Source: Sulfurovum zhangzhouensis
GTDB lineage: Bacteria; Campylobacterota; Campylobacteria; Campylobacterales; Sulfurovaceae
Reading direction: 5' to 3'
DNA length: 64,000 nucleotides
Assembly: GCF_030347965.1 (NCBI RefSeq)
Contig: NZ_JAQIBD010000001.1
Location: forward strand, 62,001 to 126,000
Shown here: in pieces, positions 52,044 through 62,191 of the stretch
Position numbering within the stretch: position 1 is the stretch's first letter
Layout of the letters: every line of letters begins with the position of its first letter
Position numbers and translations under genes: made by a program
Notes under the pieces: generated by a model
What the model saw: the letters and a program-made list of their open reading frames with translations, nothing else
Databases searched by the model: none
Told to the model about the DNA's origin: nothing

Positions 52044-53102
52044 CTATTTATTTCCGTTTCTATTTTCTACTTCTTCCAATCTACGTTTTAAACGCATCTT
52101 CTGCTTAGCTACTTCGCGCATATCCACATCACTATCACTTTCATCTACGATCTCAACACCCAAGATTGTCTCTACACAGTCTTCCAATGTAAGAATCCCC
52201 TCAGTTTGATCATAGCTGTCTACAACCAAAAACATATGGTCCTTACGTTTAATAAAAAGATCTAAAGCTTTGGATACAGGTATATTCTCAGAGATCTTAA
52301 ATATCTTCTTTTGTATATCATTCAATGTTTGAGTATCATCTCTATGTGCATGCTTAAATATCTTTTTTGTCATTACAAGACCTGTGATATTTTCTATACT
52401 GCCTTCAAAAATAGGAATACGGGAAAATTTATAGATTGCCTCTTCATTATCTATAATATCCCTAAGTGTTCTTGTACCGTCCAAAGCGTATATCACAGTT
52501 CTTGGTGTAAGTATCTCTTCAACTTTAATACGGTCTAATTGAAGGATATTTTCGATCACTTCAGATTCCTGTTCCCTTAGGACACCTTCATCTTCACTCA
52601 TCCATGCACTCTCAAGCAACTCTTCTTTACTCAATCCAGTTTTATCTGCATCTTTTTTAATACGATCTGTAACAAAAAGGGTAAGTAAGATCACAGGATA
52701 GGTGATCCAGATAAAAAATCTAATGATATATGCAGCCATTGGAGCAAGTTGTTTCCAATAAACAGCACCGATTGTTTTAGGAATGATCTCTGAAAAGAAA
52801 AGAATGGCAAAAGTTAGAATCGCTGAGACATAAAAGACCGCTTCATGTCCATAAACATTCTCAGCTTGTGCTCCAACTGCTGCAGCACCTAGTGTATTTG
52901 CAACAGTATTAAGTATGAGAACTGAAGCAATAGATTTGTTGATATTCTCTTTATGATCACGAAGTAATGCGCCTATTTGAGGTTTCTCACGCTCTAAAAT
53001 AGATACAAACGGCATATTAATCGATAAAAGTACAGACTCTAAAATTGAACAAAGGAACGATATCCCCACAGCCAAAAGAAAAAATAGAATCAATAAGTCC
53101 AT
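52044..53102 (-). CDS. CNNM/CorC-family membrane protein with CBS domains
   Basis: A 352-residue protein with an N-terminal DUF21 membrane domain (about 1-185, four helices; FFSEIIPKTIGAVYW is characteristic) and a CBS pair (about 200-325; EEILTPRTVIYALDG, MFLVVDSYDQTEGILTLEDCVE). The C-terminal CorC_HlyC domain of longer relatives is missing; only a short basic helix follows. The family handles magnesium (or sodium-coupled magnesium efflux). It follows mgtE by 16 bp on the same strand, which supports magnesium. Confidence 0.9.
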   Translation of the reverse strand: MDLLILFFLLAVGISFLCSILESVLLSINMPFVSILEREKPQIGALLRDHKENINKSIASVLILNTVANTLGAAAVGAQAENVYGHEAVFYVSAILTFAILFFSEIIPKTIGAVYWKQLAPMAAYIIRFFIWITYPVILLTLFVTDRIKKDADKTGLSKEELLESAWMSEDEGVLREQESEVIENILQLDRIKVEEILTPRTVIYALDGTRTLRDIIDNEEAIYKFSRIPIFEGSIENITGLVMTKKIFKHAHRDDTQTLNDIQKKIFKISENIPVSKALDLFIKRKDHMFLVVDSYDQTEGILTLEDCVETILGVEIVDESDSDVDMREVAKQKMRLKRRLEEVENRNGNK

Positions 53103-53118
53103 TTGTGTATTAAAACCT

Positions 53119-54447
53119 TTATAATAAAATTAATGTTGCAAGACCTAAAAAACTAAAAAAACCTACAACATCTGTTACTGTTGTCAAAACTACAGTACTG
53201 CCGATTGCCGGATCTACATCCATACGCTTTAATAGTAAGGGTACAACTGAGCCAAAGAACCCCGCACTCAGCAGATTTATAATCATGGAAAGTCCTATAA
53301 CGACACCTAACATTCCTTTGTCAAACCATACCGATGCAATGATACCCATGATAAGTGCAAATAATAATCCATTGCCTAATGAGAGTAACACCTCTTTTTT
53401 AATTGTACGAAATGCATCATGCTTGGCAATATCACCAAGAGCAAGCTGACGTACAACAACCGTTAGTGATTGTGTACCGGCATTTCCCCCCATAGAAGCA
53501 ACAATAGGCATTAATATAGCCAATGCAACGACACTTTGCAAGGTAGACTCGAACAGTCCTATCACGATAGATGCTACTATCGCTGTGATTAAATTTATAC
53601 TCAACCATACTGCTCTTAGTTTGCCGGCTCTAAAAATGTTTTCATCCTCTTCAGCATCATCATTAAGCCCTGCCAGATGGTACATTTGATCAGTCGCTTG
53701 TTCATTGATAATATCTAAAATATCATCTGAAGTAATACGTCCGAGTAATCTTCCCTTTGCATTCACTATTGGCATAGATGCAAGGTCATACTTCTGGAAC
53801 TTTTGAACTACATCATCAATGTCATCATAATCAGTTGCATAAATAGGTCTGTATTGTTCAGGATTTTCATTGATGTTTTCAGCCAGAGTTTTTGTAAAAT
53901 CAAAGATAAGAAGATGATCGAGTCCAACACCGTAATGGAGCTTTTCATGCTCATCGGTAACAAACAGGTACGTTACATTTTCCAGTTCATCTTCTCTACG
54001 TAACCTTGCGAAATCACGAATAACATCATGCACATTCTGACTGAGTTTAGCTGTGTAAACTTCAGTTTGCATGTAAGCACCGGCTTCTTCATCCTTGTAA
54101 CGCTTAAGCTGAAGGATATCAGCCTGATACTCTTCATCAAGTGCTTCAAAAACTTTTTTAGCTTTTTCCTCATCTATCTCTTCAAGTTCTTGAATAAAGT
54201 CCGTTTGGTCATCAGATTCAAGTTCGCTTACCGATTCAGCAATCTCTTCAGCAGTAAATGATTCGACAATATCACCAAAATACCGATCAGGAAGTTCCAA
54301 TGCCACATCAGCAATCAGATCCTTCGGAATTGAATGTACGGCATCATCAAAACTCTTTTCATCAAGATCTTTAAGAAGGTTGGCGATCTCAGAGGGATGC
54401 AGTTCATCTTCACGATGGGCATTAAGATATTCTGTTAATTTATCCAT
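53119..54447 (-). CDS. mgtE: Magnesium channel MgtE
   Basis: A 442-residue protein with the MgtE layout: N-domain superhelix (about 1-125), two CBS domains (about 130-255), a connecting helix and five membrane helices (about 280-442). The pore and selectivity region contains ILMPIVASMGGNAGTQSLTVVVR, and TTVTDVVGFFSFLGLA is the last helix. Magnesium bound between the N and CBS domains closes the channel. AGGAGATC lies before the ATG. It leads a mgtE-CNNM-DEAD-box transcript. Confidence 0.93.
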   Translation of the reverse strand: MDKLTEYLNAHREDELHPSEIANLLKDLDEKSFDDAVHSIPKDLIADVALELPDRYFGDIVESFTAEEIAESVSELESDDQTDFIQELEEIDEEKAKKVFEALDEEYQADILQLKRYKDEEAGAYMQTEVYTAKLSQNVHDVIRDFARLRREDELENVTYLFVTDEHEKLHYGVGLDHLLIFDFTKTLAENINENPEQYRPIYATDYDDIDDVVQKFQKYDLASMPIVNAKGRLLGRITSDDILDIINEQATDQMYHLAGLNDDAEEDENIFRAGKLRAVWLSINLITAIVASIVIGLFESTLQSVVALAILMPIVASMGGNAGTQSLTVVVRQLALGDIAKHDAFRTIKKEVLLSLGNGLLFALIMGIIASVWFDKGMLGVVIGLSMIINLLSAGFFGSVVPLLLKRMDVDPAIGSTVVLTTVTDVVGFFSFLGLATLILL

Positions 54448-54548
54448 AAGATCTCCTTTTAGTATTAGATAATGAAATTATACTCTGTTTTAAAATAGAT
54501 ATGTTTAATATTATAGAATGTAAGAAAAGATAGTGAAAATTGTAAGTT

Positions 54549-54565
54549 GACACCTAAAAGGTGTC
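54549..54565 (-). terminator. Hairpin after the 63-residue membrane protein gene
   Basis: GACACCT, loop AAA, AGGTGTC: a perfect 7-bp stem, eight bases after the stop at 54573. The following minus-strand sequence is not a clean T-tract. Confidence 0.4.
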
Positions 54566-54572
54566 ATGGCTA

Positions 54573-54764
54573 TTATTTAGCTTCTGGAAGATCGCATTTT
54601 TTGGTGATCATGCAAATTGGACAAAAATCAGCCAAACCTGCAATCAATGGAATAATTCCAAGATAGAACCATACGATACCTGTATAAATTCCAACACCAA
54701 TAAGCCCAAGGCCGATAGCTATTCTAAACTTACGACAAAATTTTCTTATTTTATTATAATTCAT
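54573..54764 (-). CDS. Small DUF2892/YgaP-like membrane protein
   Basis: A 63-residue protein with two short membrane helices (about 14-31 and 33-45) between a basic N-terminus (NKIRKFCRKFR) and a Cys-rich end (FCPICMITKKC). This is the two-helix build of the DUF2892 family and of the membrane domain of the sulfurtransferase YgaP. The Cys-x-x-Cys could bind metal or sulfane sulfur, which would fit a sulfur-oxidising host (inference). It is flanked by hairpins and appears to be a single-gene unit. Confidence 0.75.
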   Translation of the reverse strand: MNYNKIRKFCRKFRIAIGLGLIGVGIYTGIVWFYLGIIPLIAGLADFCPICMITKKCDLPEAK

Positions 54765-54829
54765 ATAAAATATCCTTATATAATTATTTTCGTAACTATA
54801 CTAAAGTATTCTTAGAATAAATTGAGAGT

Positions 54830-54857
54830 AAAAGACTCCCTTATCAGGGAGTCTTTT
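54830..54857. terminator. Terminator of the oad-pckA operon
   Basis: AAAAGACTCCC (54830-54840), loop TTATCA, GGGAGTCTTTT (54847-54857): an 11-bp perfect stem with T/A runs on both sides, nine bases after the pckA stop. Confidence 0.85.
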
Positions 54858-54865
54858 AGAAGAGG

Positions 54866-56458
54866 TTATAGCTGTGGACCAGCGGAAGCAAAATCAAATT
54901 CACCGCCGTTTCCGTCATAACGACGGAAATTTTCTTGGAACATACCTGCAAGCTTATTGAGCATTGCATCATATTCTTCTTGATTTTCCCAAGTATCTCT
55001 TGGATTTAACACCTTATTATCTGCTACACCGTTAAGTGACTTTGGTATGCTTAGGTTAAAGATAGGCAGTTTATCAAACTCAGAGTCATTGATCGAACCG
55101 TTAAGGATACCATCGATACACGCTCTCGTATCTTTAATACTCATACGTTTACCTTTACCGTATGGACCACCTGTCCAACCGGTATTTACAAGATATACAT
55201 TTACACCATGTTCATCAATCTTTTCGCCAAGCAGCTTAGCATATACCGTTGGATGCAATGGAAGGAATGCTTCACCAAAACATGCACTGAATGTAGCTTG
55301 TGGTTCTGTAATCCCTCTTTCTGTTCCAGCAACTTTAGCAGTGTATCCGCTAAGGAAATAATACATTGCCTGTTCTTTGTTAAGTTTAGATACTGGAGGA
55401 AGTACACCAAATGCATCTGCAGTAAGGAAGATAATATTATTTGGGTGACCAGCTTGTAGGTTAGCTTTATGATTTTTAATATGTTCAATAGGATAAGACA
55501 CACGTGTATTTTCTGTTTTTGAACCATCTTCATAATCAACTCTACCGCTTTCGTCTGAAACAACATTCTCAAGCAGTGCATCCTTCACGATCGCACCATA
55601 GATCTCAGGTTCACTTTTTTCATCAAGGTTGATAACTTTAGCATAACAACCCCCTTCAAAGTTGAATACACCATTATCATCCCAACCGTGTTCATCATCA
55701 CCGATCAGTGCTCTATTTGGATCTGTAGATAGTGTTGTTTTACCAGTACCGGAGAGTCCGAAGAAAAGACATACATCACCTTCTTTACCTACGTTAGCTG
55801 AACAGTGCATTGGAAGTTTACCCTCAAGTGGTAACCAATAGTTCATCATAGAGAAGATACCTTTTTTCATCTCTCCACCATACCAGGTACCACCGATGAT
55901 CGCTGTATTCTCTTCTATATTAAATATAACGTAAACGTCAGAGTGCAGCCCATGTTCTTTATAGTTTTCATTTACTGTTTTACAAGCATTATATACTGTG
56001 AAATCAGGCTCAAAGTCTTCAAGTTCTTCTTCTGTAGGTCGAATAAACATATTTTTTACAAAGTGAGCTTGCCATGCAACTTCTGAGATAAATCTAACTT
56101 TTCTTCTACTCTCTTTACTTGCACCGGCAAAAACATCCATTACATAAATGTTTTTACCAGAAAGTTGAGAAAGAGAAAGATCTAAAAGTTCATCATAGAT
56201 TTTTTTATCGATCTTTTTATTTACATCACCCCAAGCAATATACTCATTTGACGGTGCCTGATCTACAAAATACTTATCATTTGGACTTCTACCAGTAAAA
56301 ATACCCGTGTCACACATTGCTGTTCCCGTAGTAGAGATCTTACACTCTCCACGGTTAACCTCGTGTGCCTGGAGTTCATCATAACTTAAATTGTAATAGA
56401 CTTCCCCAATATTTTCCAGTCCTAGTTTATCTAGTCCATTTGGTATCTTGTTACCCAT
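54866..56458 (-). CDS. pckA: Phosphoenolpyruvate carboxykinase (ATP)
   Basis: A 530-residue ATP-type [38 protein letters not shown], the kinase-1a P-loop [13 protein letters not shown], the kinase-2 DDEHGW and RVSYPIEHI are all in place. It interconverts oxaloacetate plus ATP with PEP plus CO2 and ADP. It is the last gene after oadG-oadA-oadB, with 23 bp between oadB and pckA in the order of transcription. Together these enzymes connect pyruvate, oxaloacetate and PEP at the entry to gluconeogenesis. Confidence 0.97.
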   Translation of the reverse strand: MGNKIPNGLDKLGLENIGEVYYNLSYDELQAHEVNRGECKISTTGTAMCDTGIFTGRSPNDKYFVDQAPSNEYIAWGDVNKKIDKKIYDELLDLSLSQLSGKNIYVMDVFAGASKESRRKVRFISEVAWQAHFVKNMFIRPTEEELEDFEPDFTVYNACKTVNENYKEHGLHSDVYVIFNIEENTAIIGGTWYGGEMKKGIFSMMNYWLPLEGKLPMHCSANVGKEGDVCLFFGLSGTGKTTLSTDPNRALIGDDEHGWDDNGVFNFEGGCYAKVINLDEKSEPEIYGAIVKDALLENVVSDESGRVDYEDGSKTENTRVSYPIEHIKNHKANLQAGHPNNIIFLTADAFGVLPPVSKLNKEQAMYYFLSGYTAKVAGTERGITEPQATFSACFGEAFLPLHPTVYAKLLGEKIDEHGVNVYLVNTGWTGGPYGKGKRMSIKDTRACIDGILNGSINDSEFDKLPIFNLSIPKSLNGVADNKVLNPRDTWENQEEYDAMLNKLAGMFQENFRRYDGNGGEFDFASAGPQL

Positions 56459-56481
56459 AATTCTTTCTTTAGCCTCGTTTT

Positions 56482-57816
56482 TTATTTAAATATTGACAGC
56501 AATACACCTGCTGCAACCGCTGAACCAATAACACCTGCAACATTCGGTCCCATCGCATGCATGAGTAGAATATTACCCGGTTTTGCCTCAGAACCAACTT
56601 TACTCGCAACACGTGCTGCCATAGGTACAGCAGAAACCCCTGCAGCACCGATAAGTGGGTTGATAGGCTCTTTTGAGAATTTGTTCATCAGTTTAGCCAT
56701 CAGAACACCGGCCGCAGTACCTGCAGCAAATGCTAGAAGACCGATGATCATAATACCCATCGTTTCTGCCACAAGGAATTTGTCTGCAGCAAGTTTTGAC
56801 CCTACACCCAATCCAAGGAAAATAGTAACGATGTTGATCAACGAGTTTTGCATCTCATTTGATAGTCTGTCTACAACACCTGATTCTTTTGCAAAGTTAC
56901 CAAGAGCAAATGCCCCCATTAGCGGTGCAGCATCAGGCAAAATCAATGCAATCATCATAATGACAACCAAAGGAAAGATCAACTTTTCAAGTTTATGCAC
57001 CTTTCTAGTACTTTTCATTACAATTTTTCTCTCTTCTTCTGTTGTCAACGCTTTCATTATCGGCGGTTGGATCACTGGAACCAGTGCCATATATGAATAT
57101 GCTGCAACGGCAATCGCACCCAAGAGTTCAGGAGCCAAAGCTGAAGCGATGAAGATCGATGTCGGGCCATCTGCACCACCGATAATACTGATCGCAGATG
57201 CTTGCTTCAATGTAAAGTCTACCATCCCTGTATATTGAGAGAGTGCCGCTGCACCTACCAATGAACCGAATATCCCAAACTGTGCCGCACCACCTAGGAG
57301 AGCAGTTTTAGGGTTAGAAAGCAGTGGTCCGAAATCAGTCATTGCACCAACACCCATGAAGATGAGTAGCGGGAAGAATTCATTGGCGATACCCATATTG
57401 TAGATAATACCAAGCATTCCATGCTCTCCGGTCATATTTGCAATCGGTATATTGGCCAAAAGCCCACCAAATGCGATAGGTAGTAGGAGCAGTGGCTCAA
57501 AACCTTTAGCAATCGCAAGATAGAAAAGAAGAAATATAATAGTGAACATAATCAATCTACCCCAGCTTTGAGCAAAAAGACTTAATTCTTCTCCTTCACC
57601 GTTCTTGACTCCCTCTTTGGGATTAACCATGGCATTTAAACCGGTGGTTTCAAAAAAACTTTGAAGCAGCTGCGGAAGAGTTTTTGGATGATATGCCTCA
57701 TCCTCTGCTGTTTCCGTACTTACAGATGCAGGTGCTTCATTGGCACTTGCATGAACGATCGATGTCAATGCAGTAAATGCAAATAACAGTGAAAGTATAA
57801 AATGTTTAAGCTTCAT
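56482..57816 (-). CDS. oadB: Na+-pumping oxaloacetate decarboxylase beta subunit
   Basis: A 444-residue integral membrane subunit. The first 25 residues form a signal-like helix followed by an exposed linker (about 25-80); then come about nine to eleven helices. The OadB/GcdB core is clear: [22 protein letters not shown] (split here by the line of two helices), [16 protein letters not shown] with the sodium-binding Asp, and [11 protein letters not shown]-type end (here [13 protein letters not shown]). It couples decarboxylation of carboxybiotin to sodium export. It starts two bases after oadA. Confidence 0.92.
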   Translation of the reverse strand: MKLKHFILSLLFAFTALTSIVHASANEAPASVSTETAEDEAYHPKTLPQLLQSFFETTGLNAMVNPKEGVKNGEGEELSLFAQSWGRLIMFTIIFLLFYLAIAKGFEPLLLLPIAFGGLLANIPIANMTGEHGMLGIIYNMGIANEFFPLLIFMGVGAMTDFGPLLSNPKTALLGGAAQFGIFGSLVGAAALSQYTGMVDFTLKQASAISIIGGADGPTSIFIASALAPELLGAIAVAAYSYMALVPVIQPPIMKALTTEEERKIVMKSTRKVHKLEKLIFPLVVIMMIALILPDAAPLMGAFALGNFAKESGVVDRLSNEMQNSLINIVTIFLGLGVGSKLAADKFLVAETMGIMIIGLLAFAAGTAAGVLMAKLMNKFSKEPINPLIGAAGVSAVPMAARVASKVGSEAKPGNILLMHAMGPNVAGVIGSAVAAGVLLSIFK

Positions 57817-57818
57817 GA

Positions 57819-59612
57819 TTAATCCATTGTTGCCAGAAGCTGCCCATCTGCTACTGAGTCATTTACATTTACGTTGATTGAAGCGATCACACCATCTTGT
57901 GGTGCAGCGATATCAATCTCCATTTTCATAGCTTCAAGGATCATGATCTTATCACCCTCTTTCACTTTGTCACCTGGATTAACCAATATTTTCCAAACGT
58001 TACCAGGAGTTTGAGAGTTGATATGTACTGAACCTTCACCTGCAACTACCGGTGAAGGTGTTGCTGCTTCAGCTACTGCAGTTACCTGTGCTACTGGTGC
58101 AATTTGGATATCTGCATCACCCTCTGCAACTTGTACGCTGTACTGTTTTCCATCTACTACTACTGTATAATTTCCTGCCATTTCTTTATCTCCACTACAA
58201 TTATTTTTACCTTTTCTAACCATGAGAGGCCCCTCACCTTTCAAGAACGCAATACCTTTTTGATCACATGATGCTGCGATGAAGATATTCTCTTCACTCG
58301 TTTCAAGTCCTTCATCTTCAAGTACTTTTGTCCAATGAGCGATAGACTTGTTTTCATCACGGTCCGCAATATCAAGCGGGTTCTCTGTCGTTGGCTCAAG
58401 TTTAAGTTTTTCACCAGCCAATTTGATGATCTCAGGATCAGCTTCTACAGGCGTTTTACCGAAGTAACCAAGAACCATACGTCCATATCCAGGTGCGATC
58501 TGCTTCCATGGCCCAAACATTACGTTTGCATAAGCCTGTTGCCAGTAGAACTGACTTACAGGTGTTACTGAAGTACCGTAACCACCACGTTCAACTACTT
58601 CTTTCATCGCAAGGATCACTTCTTCAAATCTCTCAAGATCTCCTGCATCTCTCATCATCTGAGTATTCGCTGTCAATGCACCACCTGGCATTGGAGAGAA
58701 TGGAATCAATGGTGAAACTTGCGTTGCTTCAGGCGGTATCATATATTCAGCCAAACACTCTTTAAGTCTCTCTTCATACTTAAGTACTTTATTAAGTTCG
58801 AGATCACCAAGATTGAAATTTGTCCCTTTTGTCGCATGTAGCATTGTAAGGATATCAGGCTGAGAAGTACCACCACTTACAGGAGAAGCAGCAAGGTCGA
58901 TACCATTTGCACCTGCATCAAGTGCTGCAAGGTATGATGCAACAGATACACCTGCTGTTTCATGTGTATGTAGTCTAAGATGAACCTCTTCGCCAAGAAG
59001 TTTCCTAGCCATAGAGATCGTCTCATATACTTTATGCGGGTTCGCTGTACCTGAAGCATCCTTAAAACATACAGAATCAAAATCAATACCACTATCAAGA
59101 ATATTTCTCAATGTTTTTTCATAGAATGCAACATCATGTGCACCTTGACATCCCGGAGGAAGGTCCATCATCGTTACAACCACTTCATGGTTCATACCAT
59201 ATTTTTTGATACACTCTGATGAATACATAAGGTTGTTTACATCATTGAGTGCATCAAAGTTTCTTACTGTTGATGTACCGTGCTTTGCAAACATTTTTGC
59301 AAAAAGGTCGATCATCTCACGGCTTCCTGTGTCAAGCATCACTGTATTGATACCACGAGAAAGGATCTGAAGGTTTGCGTCTTTTCCAACAATCTCCCTA
59401 AACCCATCCATCATATCAAATGCATTCTCTTGAAGATAGAAGTAGAGTGACTGGAATCTTGCTCCACCACCAAACTCAAAGTGTGTAATACCTGCTTGTT
59501 TAGCAGCTTCCACTGCAGGGAAGAAGTCATCCATCAGTACACGACCACCAAAGACAGATTGGAATCCATCTCTAAAGGTCGTATCCATAACATCAATGTA
59601 TTTTTTTGCCAT
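57819..59612 (-). CDS. oadA: Oxaloacetate decarboxylase alpha subunit / pyruvate carboxylase B-type biotin protein
   Basis: A 597-residue protein with a carboxyltransferase TIM barrel (about 5-275; [44 protein letters not shown]), a PYC/OADA helical region (about 290-470) and a biotinyl domain (about 525-597) with the acceptor Lys in EAMKMEI. The metal and Lys sites of the barrel are recognisable but diverge from enterobacterial OadA (for example LHTHETAG). It lacks a biotin carboxylase domain. With OadB and OadG it should form a sodium pump; run in reverse, or with a separate biotin carboxylase, it could carboxylate pyruvate. Confidence 0.92.
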   Translation of the reverse strand: MAKKYIDVMDTTFRDGFQSVFGGRVLMDDFFPAVEAAKQAGITHFEFGGGARFQSLYFYLQENAFDMMDGFREIVGKDANLQILSRGINTVMLDTGSREMIDLFAKMFAKHGTSTVRNFDALNDVNNLMYSSECIKKYGMNHEVVVTMMDLPPGCQGAHDVAFYEKTLRNILDSGIDFDSVCFKDASGTANPHKVYETISMARKLLGEEVHLRLHTHETAGVSVASYLAALDAGANGIDLAASPVSGGTSQPDILTMLHATKGTNFNLGDLELNKVLKYEERLKECLAEYMIPPEATQVSPLIPFSPMPGGALTANTQMMRDAGDLERFEEVILAMKEVVERGGYGTSVTPVSQFYWQQAYANVMFGPWKQIAPGYGRMVLGYFGKTPVEADPEIIKLAGEKLKLEPTTENPLDIADRDENKSIAHWTKVLEDEGLETSEENIFIAASCDQKGIAFLKGEGPLMVRKGKNNCSGDKEMAGNYTVVVDGKQYSVQVAEGDADIQIAPVAQVTAVAEAATPSPVVAGEGSVHINSQTPGNVWKILVNPGDKVKEGDKIMILEAMKMEIDIAAPQDGVIASINVNVNDSVADGQLLATMD

Positions 59613-59641
59613 TTATGATACCTTAACCTTAATTTTGATTT

Positions 59642-59890
59642 TTATTTGTTTTTACGAAATTCCGTTACAGCAGCGATAATCGCAGCAACACGTGCTGATT
59701 CATCACTGTTAACTGAACTAGAAGGGGTTGCAGGAGCTGCAGGAGGCTCTTCGGCAGTAAAATATTTTGCAATCACTTTTGCCTGTAGATTCATAACCTG
59801 TACAAGTATTACAAGGAACAAATATACTACTCCCATTCCCAATACCATAAACTTAATAGCCTCAAAGACTATATTTACGTCAGTTTCCAT
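59642..59890 (-). CDS. oadG: Oxaloacetate decarboxylase gamma subunit
   Basis: An 82-residue protein with one N-terminal membrane helix (about 10-30; FMVLGMGVVYLFLVILVQVMN), a Pro/Ala/Ser-rich linker and a short charged end. This is the build of OadG, which assembles the alpha and beta subunits. Its position as the first gene of oadG-oadA-oadB supports the call. The zinc-binding His residues near the C-terminus of some OadG proteins are not present. Confidence 0.85.
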   Translation of the reverse strand: METDVNIVFEAIKFMVLGMGVVYLFLVILVQVMNLQAKVIAKYFTAEEPPAAPATPSSSVNSDESARVAAIIAAVTEFRKNK

Positions 59891-59961
59891 AATTATCTCA
59901 CTTTATAAGTAATGTTAGATTTTAAAATAAATTAGCTTTTTAGAAGGTAAAAATGCTAAAT

Positions 59962-61344
59962 TTATCGGCGTTTTCGACTTCTATTTTTCTTACGTGTTTC
60001 TTTTTGTTCACTTTCATACTCATGTATCATATCATCTACAATTTTCTGATCAAATCCGATCTGTGTTCCAATGTTAGATTGTTCTCTTTCGATCAGCTGT
60101 GACAAAAGTTTTTCAAGTAAGATTTTTTGATCCATTTCCTGAAGATGATCCAAGAGACCTGATGCATTTGGATTTACATGTGTCATTCGTATCTGTTCAG
60201 CTAGGTACTCCATACCTGATTTATCGATTCCGCTTTCATCCTTAATCGTAGCCAACTGCATCTCTGCACCAACTTCTTTTTGGATACGTTGAAGCTCTTT
60301 GAACTCTTCAGTTGTAACAAGTGTTATCGCCTGTCCGCTTTTACCGGCACGACCTGTACGTCCGATACGGTGAACATAACTTTGCGGATCAAACGGTATG
60401 TGATAGTTAAAGACATGAGTCACACCCTTAACATCCAAACCTCTAGCGGCAACATCGGTTGCTACCATGATCTTCGTCTCTCCCCGTCTATAGGCTTTAA
60501 TGATCATCTCTCTATCTTCCTGTTCAAGATCACCATGTAATCCGCCTGCATTAAAGCCAAGTGCCTGAAGATGTTCTACAAGTCTGTCTACTTCACGTTT
60601 CATACGGCAGAAGATAATACACTTGTTTGTATTTTCTGTTTCAAGAAGTTTAACGATTGCATCGTCTCTTTGATTCTCTTCTATCACATAATAACGCTGT
60701 TCAATCACGTTATTAGTAGTTTCTTCTTCGTTCACTACAGAAATAAACTCAGGCTGATAGAGGATATCTTCAGCCAAATCTTTGATAGGTTCCGGCATTG
60801 TTGCAGAGAAAAGCAACGTCTGTCTATTTTGAGGAATGTACTCAAAGATCTCTTTAATATCATCCAAAAAGCCCATATCCAGCATTTCATCAGCTTCATC
60901 AAGAACTACGATTTCCGGATTGAATGTTTCGATCTTACCTTTACGGTAAAGGTCTTTTAGTCTTCCAGGAGTAGCAACTACAACCTGAACACCTTTATGG
61001 ATCAATGCAATCTGTCTACCGTATCCTACACCACCATAGACTGTTAATGTACGTATACCCGCAAAACGTCCAAGATGATAAAGTTCATCACTAACCTGTG
61101 TTGCCAATTCACGTGTCGGTGTGATGACCAAAGCACGTTCACACTCTCCTTTTGCAATCTTATCCATCATAGGCAATCCAAAAGCTGCTGTTTTACCTGT
61201 TCCTGTATGTGCCTGTCCTACTAAGTCAGAACCACTCTCGATGATCGGTATCGCAGACTGTTGAATCGGACTTGGTTCTCTAAAACCGGCGATCTTCACA
61301 CCTTTAAAAAGGTCTTTGTGAAAATTGAATTCTTTAAATGTCAT
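59962..61344 (-). CDS. DEAD-box RNA helicase (DeaD/CshA-like)
   Basis: A 460-residue helicase with all motifs: Q motif PSPIQQSAIPI, Walker A AHTGTGKTAAFG, PTRELATQV, DEAD in LDEADEMLDMGF, SAT in FSATMPEP, RGLDVKGVTHV and HRIGRTGRAGKSG. About 90 residues follow the helicase core, ending in a basic tail (KKNRSRKRR). It likely remodels structured RNA and is often cold-induced. It differs clearly from the RhlE-like protein at 50720 in length and tail. It lies 73 bp downstream of uppP on the same strand. Confidence 0.93.
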   Translation of the reverse strand: MTFKEFNFHKDLFKGVKIAGFREPSPIQQSAIPIIESGSDLVGQAHTGTGKTAAFGLPMMDKIAKGECERALVITPTRELATQVSDELYHLGRFAGIRTLTVYGGVGYGRQIALIHKGVQVVVATPGRLKDLYRKGKIETFNPEIVVLDEADEMLDMGFLDDIKEIFEYIPQNRQTLLFSATMPEPIKDLAEDILYQPEFISVVNEEETTNNVIEQRYYVIEENQRDDAIVKLLETENTNKCIIFCRMKREVDRLVEHLQALGFNAGGLHGDLEQEDREMIIKAYRRGETKIMVATDVAARGLDVKGVTHVFNYHIPFDPQSYVHRIGRTGRAGKSGQAITLVTTEEFKELQRIQKEVGAEMQLATIKDESGIDKSGMEYLAEQIRMTHVNPNASGLLDHLQEMDQKILLEKLLSQLIEREQSNIGTQIGFDQKIVDDMIHEYESEQKETRKKNRSRKRR

Positions 61345-61417
61345 ATTTTTACCTTATAGTCTGTCCAAAAACTTTGAACTTAATAAAGCCTCTCAAAAGA
61401 GACTCTATAAATTCAAT

Positions 61418-62182
61418 CTAGATCATCGTAAGCAACATGAATCCCAGAATAATTCTGTACCAACCAAATGCTACAAATGTAAATCTTTGCAAAAAGGCCA
61501 AAAAAAGTTTGATCGTGAGATAAGCCACTACAAATGCTGTAATAAATCCTATGAAAAAAGCACCCCAATTGGCATCAGCGAATTCATGATAGTGTTTAAG
61601 TAGATCATATCCACTCACTGCAGCCATAACAGGTATTGCCAACAAAAAAGAAAACTCAGCAGAAGCTTTTCTATCCAGTCCTACCAAAAGTCCGCCAATG
61701 ATCGTGGCTCCTGCCCTGCTTGTGCCGGGTACCAAAGAAAAAATTTGAGCAATACCTATCCAAAGTGCCTGGGAGTAGCTCACCTGCTCTACATCATAAG
61801 TATGTGAACTCTCTTCTTTATAAAACTTTTCAACGATCAAAAATACGATTCCCCCGATAATAAACATCCACGCTACGATCTCTACGGTAAAAAGTGTTTT
61901 GATAAGGTCTTTTAAGATAAAGCCTACGATAGCCAAAGGAAGGAAAGCGATAAAAAGTTTTTGCCAAAGGGAAATTTTTTTGAAAGAGATTTTATCTTTG
62001 TAGAGAAGAAGAACGGCCATAATAGCGGCAAACTGGATGATTACTTCAAATGCCTTAGTCACTTCATCTTGGGAGACTCCAAGAAACTTACTGGCCACGA
62101 TCATGTGCCCAGTTGAAGAGATAGGTAAAAACTCTGTAAAGCCCTCGATAATCCCTATGATTACCGCCTGAATAACATCCAA
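61418..62182 (-). CDS. uppP: Undecaprenyl-diphosphate phosphatase
   Basis: A 254-residue membrane phosphatase (BacA/UppP) with about eight helices. Catalytic motifs are [17 protein letters not shown] (Glu-rich loop) and [16 protein letters not shown] (PGxSRSG-type), both in normal positions. It recycles undecaprenyl diphosphate to the monophosphate carrier used for peptidoglycan and O-antigen, and gives bacitracin resistance. It follows the ABC exporter by nine bases and is probably co-transcribed with it. Confidence 0.95.
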   Translation of the reverse strand: MDVIQAVIIGIIEGFTEFLPISSTGHMIVASKFLGVSQDEVTKAFEVIIQFAAIMAVLLLYKDKISFKKISLWQKLFIAFLPLAIVGFILKDLIKTLFTVEIVAWMFIIGGIVFLIVEKFYKEESSHTYDVEQVSYSQALWIGIAQIFSLVPGTSRAGATIIGGLLVGLDRKASAEFSFLLAIPVMAAVSGYDLLKHYHEFADANWGAFFIGFITAFVVAYLTIKLFLAFLQRFTFVAFGWYRIILGFMLLTMI

Positions 62183-62191
62183 ACCGTTTCC

